A DNA stretch of 64,000 bases from Cyclospora cayetanensis (Eukaryota > Apicomplexa > Conoidasida > Eucoccidiorida > Eimeriidae), in NCBI RefSeq assembly GCF_002999335.1, contig NW_020312181.1, forward strand, positions 124,001 to 188,000. Reading direction: 5' to 3'. The notes beneath the pieces are model-generated. The model was not told where the DNA came from and ran no database searches. It saw nothing but the letters and a program-made list of their open reading frames with translations. Both the position numbers and the translations under genes were made by a program. Below are positions 1-11,966 of this stretch, piece after piece. Within the stretch, counting starts at the first letter, position 1. Each line of letters opens with the position of its first letter.

Positions 1-330
1 TTTTCTGTGCTTCTGACTGTTTTTCCGTGCTTCTCATTGTTTTTCTGTGCTTCTCATTGTTTTTCTGTGCTTTTCATTGTTTTTCTGTGCTTCTCATTGT
101 TTTTGTGTGCTTCTCATTGTTTTTCTGTGCTTCTGACTGTTTTTCTGTGCTTCTGACTGTTTTTCTGTGCTTCTGACTGTTTTTCTGTGCTTCTGACTGC
201 TTTTCTGTGCTTTTCATTGTTTTTCCGTGCTTCTCATTGTTTTTCTGTGCTTTTCATTGTTTTTGTGTGCTTCTGACTGTTTTTCTGTGCTTCTCATTGT
301 TTTTCTGTGCTTCTAATTGTTTTTCTGACG
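1..330. repeat. 20-bp tandem minisatellite in an intron
   Basis: About sixteen head-to-tail copies of a 20-base unit of the form TTTTCTGTGCTTCTCATTGT, with variants at a few positions (CTGAC for CTCAT, CCG for CTG). The array stops at a CAG acceptor at 331-333, directly before a coding exon of the formin gene, so it lies in an intron and supplies its pyrimidine-rich 3' end. It continues past the left edge of the window. Copies are adjacent, with no unique spacers. Confidence 0.9.
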
Positions 331-333
331 CAG

Positions 334-2620
334 GGCAGCTCCTCGAGAGAAGAAGGAGGCGCGGGAGGCAAACTGCAGGCGACAGGAGTGGAGGCTCGTA
401 GCGTCCGTCTGAAGAATGTGCTGATCGATCACTTTGCTGCGCCCGCTGCGCTTATTGTCGTCGAGGTGTACGAGCTTGCCACGTGCTGCTGCTGCTGTAG
501 CGGCTGCTGCTCCAGGAGGCAAGGATCTGAAGAGCAAAGCAGCGTGCTGGTCCGTCACTTTTTAGCGTCGAGCGCAGGAAGCGCAGCCACAGCTGTGCCT
601 CTGGTAGCTTCCGGAGATTCTTTGCCTCTTGGACACCCCGTTCGGCAAAGTCACAGCAGCAGCAGCAGCAACGGATCTGAGGAACAAGCACCTTTAGTAT
701 CGATGCCTTCTGCCACTGCTGCGCAGCCTTCTCAGCTGCAGCTTCCCCAGCAGCAAGATATGGGGGGCAGCCGATCGCAGCGTAAGGGCTTTGCCGGCTA
801 CTTTCTGAAGCAACGCACTCCCGGAAAATCCCAGCAGCAGTACGTTCCTGCCTGAATGCTGTGCGTAGAGCTGGGTGCTGCTGTGTCGTCGACTGCTTGC
901 TAGGAGGCTGGCTACTCTTCCGCTTGGATGGTTCGGTGCTGCGGAGGCCACTTTTTGTCGATGTGTGGTGCTGCAGACTGGATGGCTGCGCAAGCGATGC
1001 CTCTCAGATCCATCACCCCTTCCTGCAAGCGTTGAGACAGCAGACACAGCTGCTTACGGAGTGTGCGGGTGCAGCAGCATCGGCAGTGGCGGCAATCGAG
1101 AGCGCATGCAGCCCCGATGACGTCCCTTTGCTGTTCGATCCAGGGGGGCCTCTCGGCTATCTAGGGGCTTGCTGCGACGCCTACGTGTCTCTACCTATCT
1201 CTGCTCCGTGTCTGAGCAGCAGCAGCAGCAGAGTAACGTGTTGCTGTCCAGCAGTTGCATCTGCCTGTCGCATGTCTTGGAGCAGCTCCGCGGATGACAC
1301 TCTGTCAGACGGCGGTTCTCCAGCCTCCGCAGCTGCCGGAGCAGACTGGCCAGTGTCTCCTACGACGTCAGGAGAGGCTCCACACGCTGCATGCGAAGGC
1401 GGGAGGGGGGCCCTTGCAGCTGGGCGTGCCCTTGCAGCTTTGCAGCAGAGACAGCTGCAGCAGCATTTGCAGCAGAGACACCTGCAGCAGCAGCACCAGC
1501 GGGAGCTGCACACGCACTTCTCTTTGCAGGCATGCGCTTCGGATTACCAGCTGATGGCAGCAGACTCTCTGTCGGTGCGTGCTTTCTCTAATGGGTAGCA
1601 GCGGCTTTCACCCCACGTGCAACAACCCCAACATCACCAGTAACACCTGCTGCCGTGTGGCCTTTTAGCGGCTCGCGTGAAGCCTGGCGGAACGCAGAAG
1701 TCTGTGCATTGTGTGTGTCGGTTGGCGCGCCGTTCCTCTCGGCTCGGAAAGCTTGCAGCGTTCACAGCAGCACAAGCTTCCTCAGGAGCCAACCTAGGTG
1801 GTAGGAATGGAGGTGGCGTGGCACGCACACCCTGTGGGGAGTGGGTGTGACTGCGTGTGATGCCGCTGCGCAGGACGGATCTGCGTCAGCAGTCTTCGAC
1901 TTTGCACACGCGCGAGATGGAAGCCCCCGACACCTTGTGCTTTCTGGAGATGTCTTAATTGCAATACGGCAGCTTGTGCCAAGGCTTCCAGTGACTAAGA
2001 ACCCTGCCGATAGTGGAGGCTCACACCTCCTGCAGGGGGCGTGTGAGGGTTTGCGGAAAGCCAACTCGCACCGCAGACACTTGCAGCAGCAGCAGCACAT
2101 CTACGCCACATACTCGCTGCACACAGGTGAAGAAGTTTAACCAGCCTGATGCTTAGCGCTGAACAAAACTGTGTGCATGCCGCGTGAAGAATGCAGCCGT
2201 GCCACCACTTTGCCCGTCCGTAGGGAAGGCCTGCAGGGCTGAGATCTTGAATTCTCTCTCTTTCTTCATTTCTTTCTGTCTTTTTTATTTTTTTCTGTCT
2301 TCATTTCTTTCTATCTCTCTATCTCTGTCTGTCTTCATTTCTTTCTGTCTTTTTTATTTTTTTCTTTCTTTCTTCATGTCTTTCTATCTCTCTATCTCTG
2401 TCTTCATTTCTTTATTTCTTTCTCTTTTTTTTTTAAATAGGCGCCCTCTGGTATTGCGGCTGTAGTTTTTGCGGCGTCCTTCGGCTTCAGGGTTTCTTCC
2501 TTCCGAGCAGTCCGTGATTGAGCTGCGGGGAGAGGACTTGGACTCGTCTACCCCACTTTCTCAGCGCCTCCGTGTGTCACTCATATTTGAGCATGTGGAG
2601 AGCGGCCCCAGCAGCAGCAG
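334..2620 (+). other. PTEN-C2-like domain region of the formin
   Basis: Three blocks on separate exons match the C2 domain that follows the phosphatase in PTEN and in plant class II formins. They are a first beta strand with VEVYE (about 400-470), a GDVLI strand (about 1940), and an HTG turn followed by EDLD and VSLIF (about 2120-2590). The HTG codons are created by joining 2126 to 2491. No catalytic HCxxGxxR phosphatase motif is visible, so this would be a membrane- or partner-binding module rather than an enzyme. Inserts rich in Cys, Ser and Gln separate the strands. Confidence 0.65.
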
Positions 2621-5600
2621 CAGCAGCAGCAGCAGCGCCTCTCGCGTTGCTCCTTGCAGTGCCTCCTCAACGACTGGAGAAGGGCAGCGAGAAGAAGACG
2701 CGGATATCCCTCCTTCGGGCTTCGTTGCTTCCGCAGCCGTCTCCACTGAAGCAGCTCACTCGACAGTGGGGTCAGCCCCCTCTGCTGGCAGCATCAGCAG
2801 CAGCATGAGTAGCAGCAGCAGCAAATCGCCACCGAGCAAGTCTCTGGTCAGCGGTATTATGTCGTCTTTGTTGCGATGGCAACAGCCAAGGGACACCCTC
2901 GGCCTAAGCAGTGGCACAGACCTGCAGCACAGGCAGCAGCAGCAGTTGCATGCCTTTGAACTCCATGCATCCCGCCGCGGCAGCACCTGCAGCAGTACGA
3001 GTGGCGCTGATATTGGGGGGGCTTCTCTGCTGGGAGCTGCAGAGCACGCATGCGCTGCAGCAGCAGCCTCTGCAGCAGCGCATGCAGGGGACAGCAGGAC
3101 TGCAGGCTTCCAGCGACATCTGCACATCACGAAGCGTCCTACGCCGAGCCGTCGAGAGTTTGCGGCAAGGCATTGTCTTCGGTTAGATCCTGTAAGCTGT
3201 CTTGTGTTGCGGCTGCTCGTAGCTCCGCAGGCTTCATTCCTTTTTTTTGAATCGCTTGGTGTGGTGCTGCTGGTGGCAGTGTGTGGTAGTTTTGCAATAA
3301 TTGTGGTGCCGTGTGGTGCGGGTCTCTTGCACTTGTTGTTGTTGGTGTTGCAGAGGCTTCTCCAGATGCTTGTGGAGGCTTCAGGCTGCAGCAGCGACAG
3401 CTGCGCCGTTGCCCTCAAGCTGTGCAGCAACGATTTCTCGATGGCGATGAGCCTGGTCTCGTATTACTTCGCTGCTGCGGGTGCTGCTGCTGCTGCCTCT
3501 GCCGCAGCTCACGCCACTCGGCTGCTGCAGCACGCGCTGCCGCCTCCGTGGCTCCAGCAGCAGCACCTCCTGCAAAGGCAGGTGTCGCATTACTTACAGT
3601 TGCAGCAGCAGGAGCAGCAAGGGCCGACTCCGCGAGCGACCCCAGCAGAAGGGCCTTCAGTCATTACGCCTCCCCCCCTGCAGCATCCCCAAGAGAGCAC
3701 CTCGACATTCGGGGAGGCTTGCGCAGCCGATCGGGGGAATGGAGAGGAGGAGCTTCTTGGTACAGGCATTCCAGGAAGCCTTGCTGCCCCAACGACAGGG
3801 GTAGCGAGGACGTTGCCACTCTTGCATAACCAGCAGTGGATAATACAACACCATCATCAGGGGAGCTTGCATCAGCCCCCCCCGGTGTCTTCTCAAAGGC
3901 CCTCACGAATAGCTCCGGTGCCTTTGAGGCCTGGGCAAAGCCGACGATTGAATGCTGCAGTGTCTCCTACAGCGGCTGCTGCAGCGGCAGCACAGCACCA
4001 CCAGCAGCAGCAGCAAGTACTCACTAGAAGCCTCGTCTCGAAAGAGACGAGGCCCCTCTCCACGGCTTCCCTTGCCACGGGAGGCGGTCTTGGGATGTTT
4101 GCCGCCTCCCCCAAGGCATCCGATGCTCCTGCCATAAGGCCACTGCTCCCCGCTGCGGCGCTCGAGGCGGAGTATTCAAGCGTAAAAGTTCCTCCCCCCT
4201 CCCCACAGCAGCAGCAAGTGCAAATGCAAATGCAGCAGCAAATGCAAATGCAAATGCAGATGCAGCAGCAAATGCAAATGCAAGTGCAAACGCAGCAGCT
4301 GCAAATGCAAGTGCAGCAGGCCCAACCGACTGCAGCAGCAGCAGCAAGAGCAGCAGCAGCAAGTGTGTCTGCCTCCGCAGCGTCTCGAACTGTAGAAGCT
4401 ACGGGTTCACCACCAGCCTCCACTGTCGCAGCTCTAAGCAACGTCGGTGAAATGTCTTATGACGCTGGAAAGCCTGGAGCGCCTTTCGGCCCTTCTTCCG
4501 TCGAAAGGGGGGGGGCTGCTGTCGTGTCGAGCATTGCTGTTTCGCATGTTCTCGCTGACTCTTTCCCCGAAGCCAAAGCTGCGACTGGCTCTGCAGCTTC
4601 GCCTCGGAAAGGTGTATTCGCCGCGGAGGCAGCGTCAGGGGAGGCCAGCCTTGGTGCCGCTGCAGAGGGGGCATTCGCAGCAAGAGAGCTTCCTGCCTCG
4701 AAGTCCGCTGGCGGCAGGAGCAGTTCCACTACGCTAGGAAGCACTGCAGATGAGGCTACCTGTTCGATCTTAGGTGCCTTGAGTGTTTCGACTCTGGAGG
4801 CTGCCCTTTCGAGCTCGGTGAAGACGCCTTCTCCTGACGGAGAACGGCCGCGAGCAGCGACCAGTAGAGAGCCGCCGCCCTCGGAAGGGGCGGAGGCTTC
4901 CCCAGAGGGAGCAGCAGAAGGACGAAAGACGCCGTGCGTGGGGTTTTTTCCGGCAGCGTTGGTATCTGCACACGCGTCTTCAGGTGGAGAAGCATCAGGC
5001 ACTACAGCGGCGCTGTCCTCCCTGCCCTCTGCTGGACCTGCCGGATCGAGTAGCCAGCTTCTTGCAATTCAGCTGCCTGATGGACGGGTGCTGCGTGTGT
5101 CTCTTCCGTCGGATGTGGCCGTGGCTGCAAATCTTGGAGCAGAAGGCACCGTTGTACGAGCAGCAGCAGCGGCCGTCTGCCTGCCTGCTGATGCAGCAGG
5201 AGCTGCAGCAGCCACACGCGCACCCATTGCAGCTGCCCCGCTTGCGAGAGGTTCTTTCTCCTCCGAGGACTGCAAGGCCAGCTTTCCGGGAGTCTCCGCA
5301 TGCGGTGACGCCGCTGCCTCCCCCCCCTCCTCCCCTCCAAAGGATGCGCAGATGTCTGCAGCAGCAGGAGGCTCCCCCCAAACCCTTCCTGCCGCATCTA
5401 AAGGCAAGGCACCAGGGCAACCACCCCCCAGGAGGCCTCCTCCCCCCCCGTTTACGACAGCGGAAGCTCCTGCTGCAGCGGGGAAGGCAAACGCCTCGAA
5501 GCCGCCCCCCCCCCCATCCGCCAAAGCCACCGCAAAGGCACCAGGACCTCCGCCTAAGGGCTTTCCGGGAGGAAAGAGGCCTCCGCCTGCGGCTGCAGCA

Positions 5601-8600
5601 TCGAAGCAGCAACCGCTCGCAGAGGCGGCGCTGCCACTTGGCCGCAAGATACACTGGAAGGCGCTTTCAGGAGATAAGATCCATGTAAGCCAGATCTTCT
5701 TCCAGTTGCTCTTGCTCTGCTAGGGAGGCCTTCTCACCCCCGCGCGCGCCTTCTTTTCTTCGCCCCGGTGCTGCTGCTCCTGGGAACGCACTTAGTTTGA
5801 AGCGCAGCTGCAACAGGACGAGCGCGCTGGAGTCCTCTTGCCACATGCGGGTGTCTCTGTTGCTCGTGGTGTGCTGCATGGTTGTTGCTTGGGATTCTTG
5901 GGGGCTGCCGCTCTCTTTTTGTCTTTTAATCGCTGTTGCTGCCCCTACTGGCGCGCCTCAACTCGAGGGGTGCCCCCGTGTGCGCGCGATTTTTCTCTGC
6001 GCAGGGGACAGTCTTCAGCGAGATGCCCGCCCTTGGCCCCTTAGGACCCTCCGCGCTTGTAGACGGTGCTGCTCTGAGTCGCCTTTTCTCCCGAACGCAG
6101 TCTTCAGCCGCAACAAAAGCGGCTTCGAAGAGGGCAACGAAGAGGCCGGAAGTGCAGCAAGTCAAGCTGATCTCGAGCAAGCGCGCTCAGAATGTTGCCA
6201 TAGTTCTTGCCCGGCTTTCGCTCTCCACCAAGGTACCTTCCCTGATGCCTGTGGCAAGGCTATGTTGCCCACCCCGTTCTTCGTTGAACAAGTGTGCTCT
6301 TCACTCTCGGTTCGCGTGCTGTTTTGCCGCGCAAAACCCCTAAGCTTGCAGTGCTATTCTGCTGAAGGCGTGGTGTAATGCTGCTCTGGATGTTGCTGGC
6401 AGGAAGCAGCTCGGCGGCTGCAGTGCCTTGACAGCAGCGGCTTTTCGCTAGAGCTTCTCGATCGGTTAGAGCAGGTCTGTCCGTTGCCGGAGGAACTCGA
6501 AGCTTTCCAGGCGTACTTACAGCAGCAGGAGCAACAGCAGACATCCGAGGATCCGAAAGCGGATTCAGCAACCACCCCTCCTCTGCGCGATGTAGAGGCG
6601 GAAATGCTACCACTCGTGCGGCTTACTGGAGTTTCTTTGCGGACTCGCGTCGTCCGTTTTGACCTCTTAGCCCCAAAGACGCTGAAGGAGCTAAATGACG
6701 CTCTTGACCTCGTGGATCAAGCAGCCGAGCAGGCGAGTCTCCTTGCTGTTGCCGCTTTTGCCCATCTGGCACTTTGGCGCACATGTGCCAGTGCTCCTCT
6801 GCACTTCCTCCCTTTTCGTCTGTTATTTCTCCCCCTGCGTGCCGCCCCTGCAATTCGCGTTTTACCGGCTTCTTTGGCTGTGTATGTACACCTGATTTCC
6901 AGCTGACTCGTGTTTGCGCTTGTCCCTCCCCCCTCTGTTGTTGCGCAGGGTCGCAGCAGCCGCAAGTTTCGCGTGCTTCTGCAGGCTGTGCTGCAGTGGG
7001 GAAATTATGTAAATCACGGAGTTCGACTTGCTGCCACCCCGGAAGGCACACAGTCTTCAGAAGAAGGCGGTGCAGCGGGAGACAGTGCACGAGGGCTGCC
7101 AGGAGCTGCTGCCTCGGTTGAGGCTCTGCCGACGCGAGGGTTTGCGTTGACCTCTCTCCTGAAGCTGATGGAATTTCGCAGCACCGTCGACAGCCGCCTC
7201 AGCTCGCTGCACTACATCCTTGTCAATCTGGTACGTCTCGGACTAGCCTCTTGCGGATAGACTGCACACATGGCTGCCGCGCTTTCCTTTTTGCATGCGA
7301 TGATGCGCGCATGGAGCGACGGCTAGCTAGCGGTATATTTGGGGGATTCATAGGCGAGCAGGGATTTCGTGTGGGGTGGGCCGAAAGGATCGATGCGCCT
7401 TCAGAGGTCAAAGCCTCTAGAATACAGTCGGAAGCGTTTCGATTTATGCTGGTGAGGCGGTTTACATATATATATATATATGTATGTACATGTATTTGCA
7501 GATGGCGTCTCTGCCGGATTTGAGGCTGGAGGGCTTGCCCGAAGAGATGCCCCTGGTGGAGGAGGCAGCGCGCCTCTCGGATGAGGCGTTGGATGTCGCA
7601 GCAGCGTTGCTGCATCGCGAGACGCAGTTTCTTTTGCAGCAAATACAGCAGGCAAAGCCGTCGAACGAGTTTTGGGGCCCTTCAGAGATCGAAAAGCTTC
7701 GCCGCCTCCACGGGGAAGCTGCCTTAGGCTTTCAGGGAGTCCGGCAGAGGTATGCAGCGAGCAAAGAACGCGTCACAGAGTTGGCTCGATTTTATGGAGA
7801 GGAGCCACAAAGGCCGAGTGCTGCGGCAGCCGCTGCGGCGGGGGAAGGGTGGGGTGGTCTTATGCGTGCTTCGCCCTTCTCGACGCTAGCCGCCATCTTG
7901 GTAACCTTTAAGCAAACGCTAAGGGATATACAGCAGCACCCGAAACGGTACGCCGTCCTGCTTGCCACCAATAGCAGCACCAGCGACCCCAAGCAGGGGA
8001 ATGCGGAGGAGGAGCGACGAGGCAAAAAAGAGGCCCCCTCCGCAGGGGAGTCAGCGTCTCCCGGGGAGCCTCCCTTCGCAGCTGCCCTCCCAAAGAAGGA
8101 TCAAGGGGCCACTTTCAAAGCCCCAGCGATAGCCGCAACGACAGGATCACAACTGCATGCACATTTCACCCGCAAATGCAGTGATCCTATTGCCGCTACG
8201 TGTGCGACACCGAGAGGCCTTCGCGGGCTTGGCGCGGCTCTAATGCAGCCCGAGCACCACCATCACCAGCCTTGTACCCCCCGTAAGACAAAGTCTCGTC
8301 TCGCTATCAGTCTTCGACTCTGAGCTTTAAGCTAAGGCAGAGGAGCTAGCGTGCCGCCTTGGAAGCATTGCCATCCGCTCACACCGGTTCTGAGGCTTAG
8401 CACGGTTCGCCGCTGCTGCTTTTCCTGCCGGCTCGTTGCTGACTAGGGTCTCTCAACGGGTGCAGCCGATGTTGTGCTTGCTGCTGCAATCTCTGCAGCG
8501 AGACGAAGCGCGAGCTACTCCGCATTGGCACCGCCCCAGAGCTCTCTGTCTTCCTCATCGATGGAGCGCAAGAAGAAGCAGCAGCAGCAGCAAGACCAGC

Positions 8601-9394
8601 AACAGGCAGTGCCGGTGGAGCAGACGAACTGCTGTGCAGTGCAACAGCCTCACGGGCACGAAACGTCTGTAGCTGTGCGCCTTCCCGTCAGCGGTCCTCC
8701 GAGCGCAAGTGAGGGAATTGCTGCCAGCGTAGCGGCAAGCGGTCCTGCAAATCCCAAGGACGCGCAGGCGAAGCGCCCGCACGGCCTTACTGCTGCTGCT
8801 GCTGCCGCTCTACTAGCGAAGAGCAACTCAAAGTTGGACGCGAAGAGCTACCGGGCATCGCTGCATGCTCTGCTGGATGAACCGTCTTTTCCGGCCCTGG
8901 ACCTTGCAGCCTCTATTAACAAGGCGCTGTTTGTTCGGGAGCTTTCTGGCGAGGAGGGAAGAGGCTCGGAATTGCCTGCAGCAGCAGCAGCAAACGAAGC
9001 TGCCGGAGCGTCGGTCGAAAGCCACAGCACGCCACGTGAGCCCGCCAAAGCGGCTGAAAGGACGCAGCAGATGCTTAGAGCAGTACAGGCTCCCCTTCCC
9101 GCAGTTGCGACTTCGCCACGTCTTCCAGGGAACTTAGGAAATGACAGCGAGCACCAGAAGCGAGCTGTGGCGTCAGTGGGAAATGTTCAGTTCTTTCCAC
9201 CCCGCGTGGTTCCCAAACAGTTGCAGCGGCTACCGTCAACTCCTCCCCATGTTTGGCGTCCAATACTGAGGCCTCGGCTGCCGCCTCCCGCCGTGGTCCC
9301 CGGAAAGTATCCACGGGGCTCTCAAAATAAGGCAGTTCCCCCCACTATCGGGGAAGGAAGGGGCAAACAGCAGCCAAATGCGCAGGAGAGGTAG
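334..9394 (+). CDS. FRM2: Formin with PTEN-C2-like region, FH1 and FH2 domains (5' end outside window)
   Basis: Actin nucleator and elongator. Exons fitted by phase: 334-781, 904-1574, 1874-2126, 2491-5684, 6005-6232, 6403-6732, 6949-7230, 7502-8282 and 8466-9394. They total 7116 bases (2371 codons plus stop) with every junction in phase. The first exons give a PTEN-C2-like region: VRLKNVLIDHF, then LSGDVLIAIRQLV, then YSLHTG spliced to VIELRGEDLDSS and LRVSLIFEHVES. A long Gln/Ala/Ser-rich stretch follows, then a proline-rich FH1 at about 5280-5630 and FH2 starting at LGRKIHWKALSG (about 5640). FH2 continues through the exon with VFSEM, the LQWGNYVNHG core (about 6990) and the helical YAASKERVTELARFYGE (about 7750). 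A tail of roughly 400 residues follows. Family knowledge: a PTEN-C2-like region marks apicomplexan formin 2, which acts in apicoplast inheritance and cell division; hence the symbol. The two exons before 1874 are the least certain. Confidence 0.9.
2245..2434 (+). repeat. Degenerate pyrimidine-rich repeat in a formin intron
   Basis: Imperfect repeats of TTTCTTTCTGTCTTTTTTAT and CTATCTCTCTATCTCTGTCT fill most of the intron between 2126 and 2491. Nearly all bases are C or T, so it may act as an extended polypyrimidine tract. The acceptor consistent with reading frame is the CAG at 2488-2490, not the nearer TAG at 2438-2440. Confidence 0.75.
4197..4322 (+). repeat. Met-Gln codon repeat inside the formin exon
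   Basis: Alternating CAAATG and CAGCAG codons encode an (MQ)n and poly-Gln segment of about 40 residues. It lies in the low-complexity linker between the PTEN-C2-like region and FH1. This is one of many homopolymer-like runs in this exon and differs from the usual pure CAG runs. Confidence 0.85.
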
Positions 9395-11960
9395 CTCGCG
9401 GTGCACCACAGAACCAGAGGGAGTTGTTCAGATGTGTGTGGTGGTTTGTAGCCCGCATAAAAATGGCGGTAAAATCGTTCTGTTACTGTTGGGTCTCCAG
9501 GGACGGCAGATACTTGATGGCATTTTGTTTGGCCCATGCAGTGTGCGGCTTTGAGGTGCTAGAGGCAGAGCAGTGAACATTCAGTACAGCAATGCTAGGC
9601 TTTGAGGTGCCAGAGGCAGAGCAGTGAACATTCAGTACAGCAGCGCTGTCTAGTTGAAAGAGCAAACGTCATCTAGGCTTGGCGGATTTTCATCATGTCT
9701 AGAGGAATGAGGGCTGCAAGAAGTGTCCAATTAGAGCTCGTTGTAGTACTTGGAGTTGGCATAATTTGAAGACTGACCGCAATTCACGCATTTCTGCCTT
9801 CACAGCCCTAGGAGCTGGCGGTTGCGGGGCGATTCCCTCTAACGAGGAAAACATACTGCCTCGGCGCTAATAGGCACCCTCAACCCAGTGCTGGTCTACG
9901 CAACTTTAAAGTCTCTAGAACATTACGAAAGTGCAGGAGTGCTTGACCGCCTGACGATATACCTCTTGGAGTGATACCTCACTCCCCATGCTCTGAAGGC
10001 TCTTGGTGTGCTCTCATGACCTCGAAGGCGAACTTCCCATTCCAAAGTCGGTGTTTCCTCAGGAGGGTACGTGAAAGAGCACAAAGATGCTCCATGAATA
10101 GGATCAGACCACACATGGGAGCCATTTGATCTATAGCAGGGACTGTGTCGGCTGTACAGCCTCTCTTGGGACCTCCACTGCCCTAATTAGTGAGCAGGGC
10201 TAAACTAAGTTGTACTCCTCTTTCTGGCATCAAGCTCCATTGCAAAATTAGTGAAGAAAGCAAAAGTGTCCACAGAAGAGAGTAGTTTCCACGAAAAACG
10301 TGAGGGCTTCCACTTTTATACCTAGCTCGGCTACATGACTTTCCACTGTGTAAGCGCCTTTGCTGATGGTCTTGCTATTACCGACAGCTAGGTGCCCTAT
10401 GGATCACCTAAACCCAAGCGATACAAGCTGGTGTAATGTGTCTTGGTACCTCTAGTTTTGTTCCTCTAGAGCACAGCAAAGCAATGTTTAAAGCATGTGT
10501 CCTTCAAGGATCTGAGGGTGATTATAAACAGTCATATAGGCTTTAGCGAACGCACGCTCGGGTCCTTCACAGGAATCACCTCTTACTTGTTATCTGAGCT
10601 GATACTACAATAACGAAGTAATAATGCAGTTTGTACTGCTGGGAATATTGCAAGAATCCGTCCACATTAGTTACGGTGGGTAATCGGGGTATTTGTAAGC
10701 CCTTGCAGGAAGTTTCACATTACACCGGAGCCATAAACACTTTAAGCTTTATCTTACTCCGAACATCCAGCTAATAGCAGAGATTTCCTCAGCACTTTTC
10801 TAAGCAAAGAAAACGTCTTGTGACCGGCAGGCTCCTCCTAGGGTCCATCGACTCCAGTACTCCCTCGGTTTTTCTGACCCTTCGGCATGCTCATTCTATT
10901 TTTCTCATTTAAAATCGATGAAAAAATGGGAGTAAAAGGGGAAGGAGCAGTGGCAGCATCACGACTGCGTTTTACAACGAACGTGACTGCAGGGACCGAA
11001 CCGCTCCACTCTCTGCTTTGGCCCAGGGCTCTTCTGAGGCCACGTCATTTCTCTGGCACCGTATTTAAGGCCCCTGGTGTTCACTTCATTGCAGGAATTC
11101 GCGTCCTGTTACGAATTGTTTTAGTATATAGGCTTGTTCCTTCCATAGGAGATTTCAGGGATTCGGGTGGTTTCGTTGTGTGCGCCCTGCTGCCGACTTG
11201 GCGCAAGATGCGGCGTCTACGTGGTATGCCGATTCCCACAAAAGTCTTCATTTTACTGCAGACTATCTTCAACGTTTTCGCTGCATATAGGGATATGGCA
11301 GGTTTTGTATGCTGGTGGAAGGGGCCCTGGGGTCTACGGGCTCCAACCCCTCCCACGACTCTAAGGGATCACCTATAGGGGCAGAGCCTGAGTTTCCGGG
11401 CAGCATGAGCCGATGATCTGACCTTTGAGACAACATACGCCCACATGGATGGCTCAGCTTTGCGGTGTTGCGTAGGCATTTTGTTCTTGAAGGATTTCCC
11501 CCATTTAAGAGCCCTTCTGCGTGCTTTGCTGTGGCATTCTGCCTCAGCGGCATCGGCCATCCTGGCGCTACATGCAGCACTGTATACTTCTCCATCCTTG
11601 GCTACAAATGCCATAGGTATGCAGCCCTGCAAGAAATCGTGCCCCCACCCCCTGAGCTTCATGGATACATGCGTGCTTTAACAATGGCTTCTGGGGTACG
11701 AAGCTGCTGAATTCATCCCCAGTCGGCAGCGTAAATAAACTTCCAAGTCTGGCTCGCTGTTTTGCACTTGCTTACGCGATTCAGGAATACCCCGCCTCGA
11801 TTTTCCCACTACGCAAGCACATATCATCGTGCATCCCACAGATGGAGGTACCTGGAGATCTCCGCAAGACTGGCCGCGCCTCGTCTGAGAACACTGAGAA
11901 AATGCTAGCTTTGATGCCTAGTTGCCGTTTTCTGAATGTCCCTTGTGTAAAAGATCGGTG
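9395..11960. other. Intergenic stretch, no supported gene
   Basis: Stops are frequent in all frames and CAG runs are absent, unlike the neighbours. A 51-base tandem duplication lies at 9548-9649. Open stretches at 10887-11378 and 11445-11710 on the plus strand contain hydrophobic segments and a possible CAG acceptor near 11094, so 5' exons of the next gene cannot be excluded. I could not link them in phase. Confidence 0.5.
9548..9649. repeat. 51-bp tandem duplication
   Basis: Two adjacent copies of a unit starting GGCTTTGAGGTGC and containing CAGAGCAGTGAACATTCAG, with four or five differences. It is intergenic, about 150 bases after the formin stop codon. Confidence 0.85.
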
Positions 11961-11966
11961 TGCGTT

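Noticed and set aside
1..330. Regular 20-base repeats that might suggest a CRISPR array
   Set aside because: Copies are directly adjacent with no unique spacers, and the genome is eukaryotic. It is a minisatellite in an intron.
3893..4441. Long antisense open frames rich in Cys, Leu or Ala
   Set aside because: They are mirror readings of CAG/CTG-rich coding exons on the other strand, with no motifs or splice support. The same holds for similar antisense frames elsewhere.
9923..10114. Minus-strand open stretch with protein-like look
   Set aside because: Only 63 codons, no splice partners and no recognisable motif. Could be a retroelement scrap, but I cannot support it.
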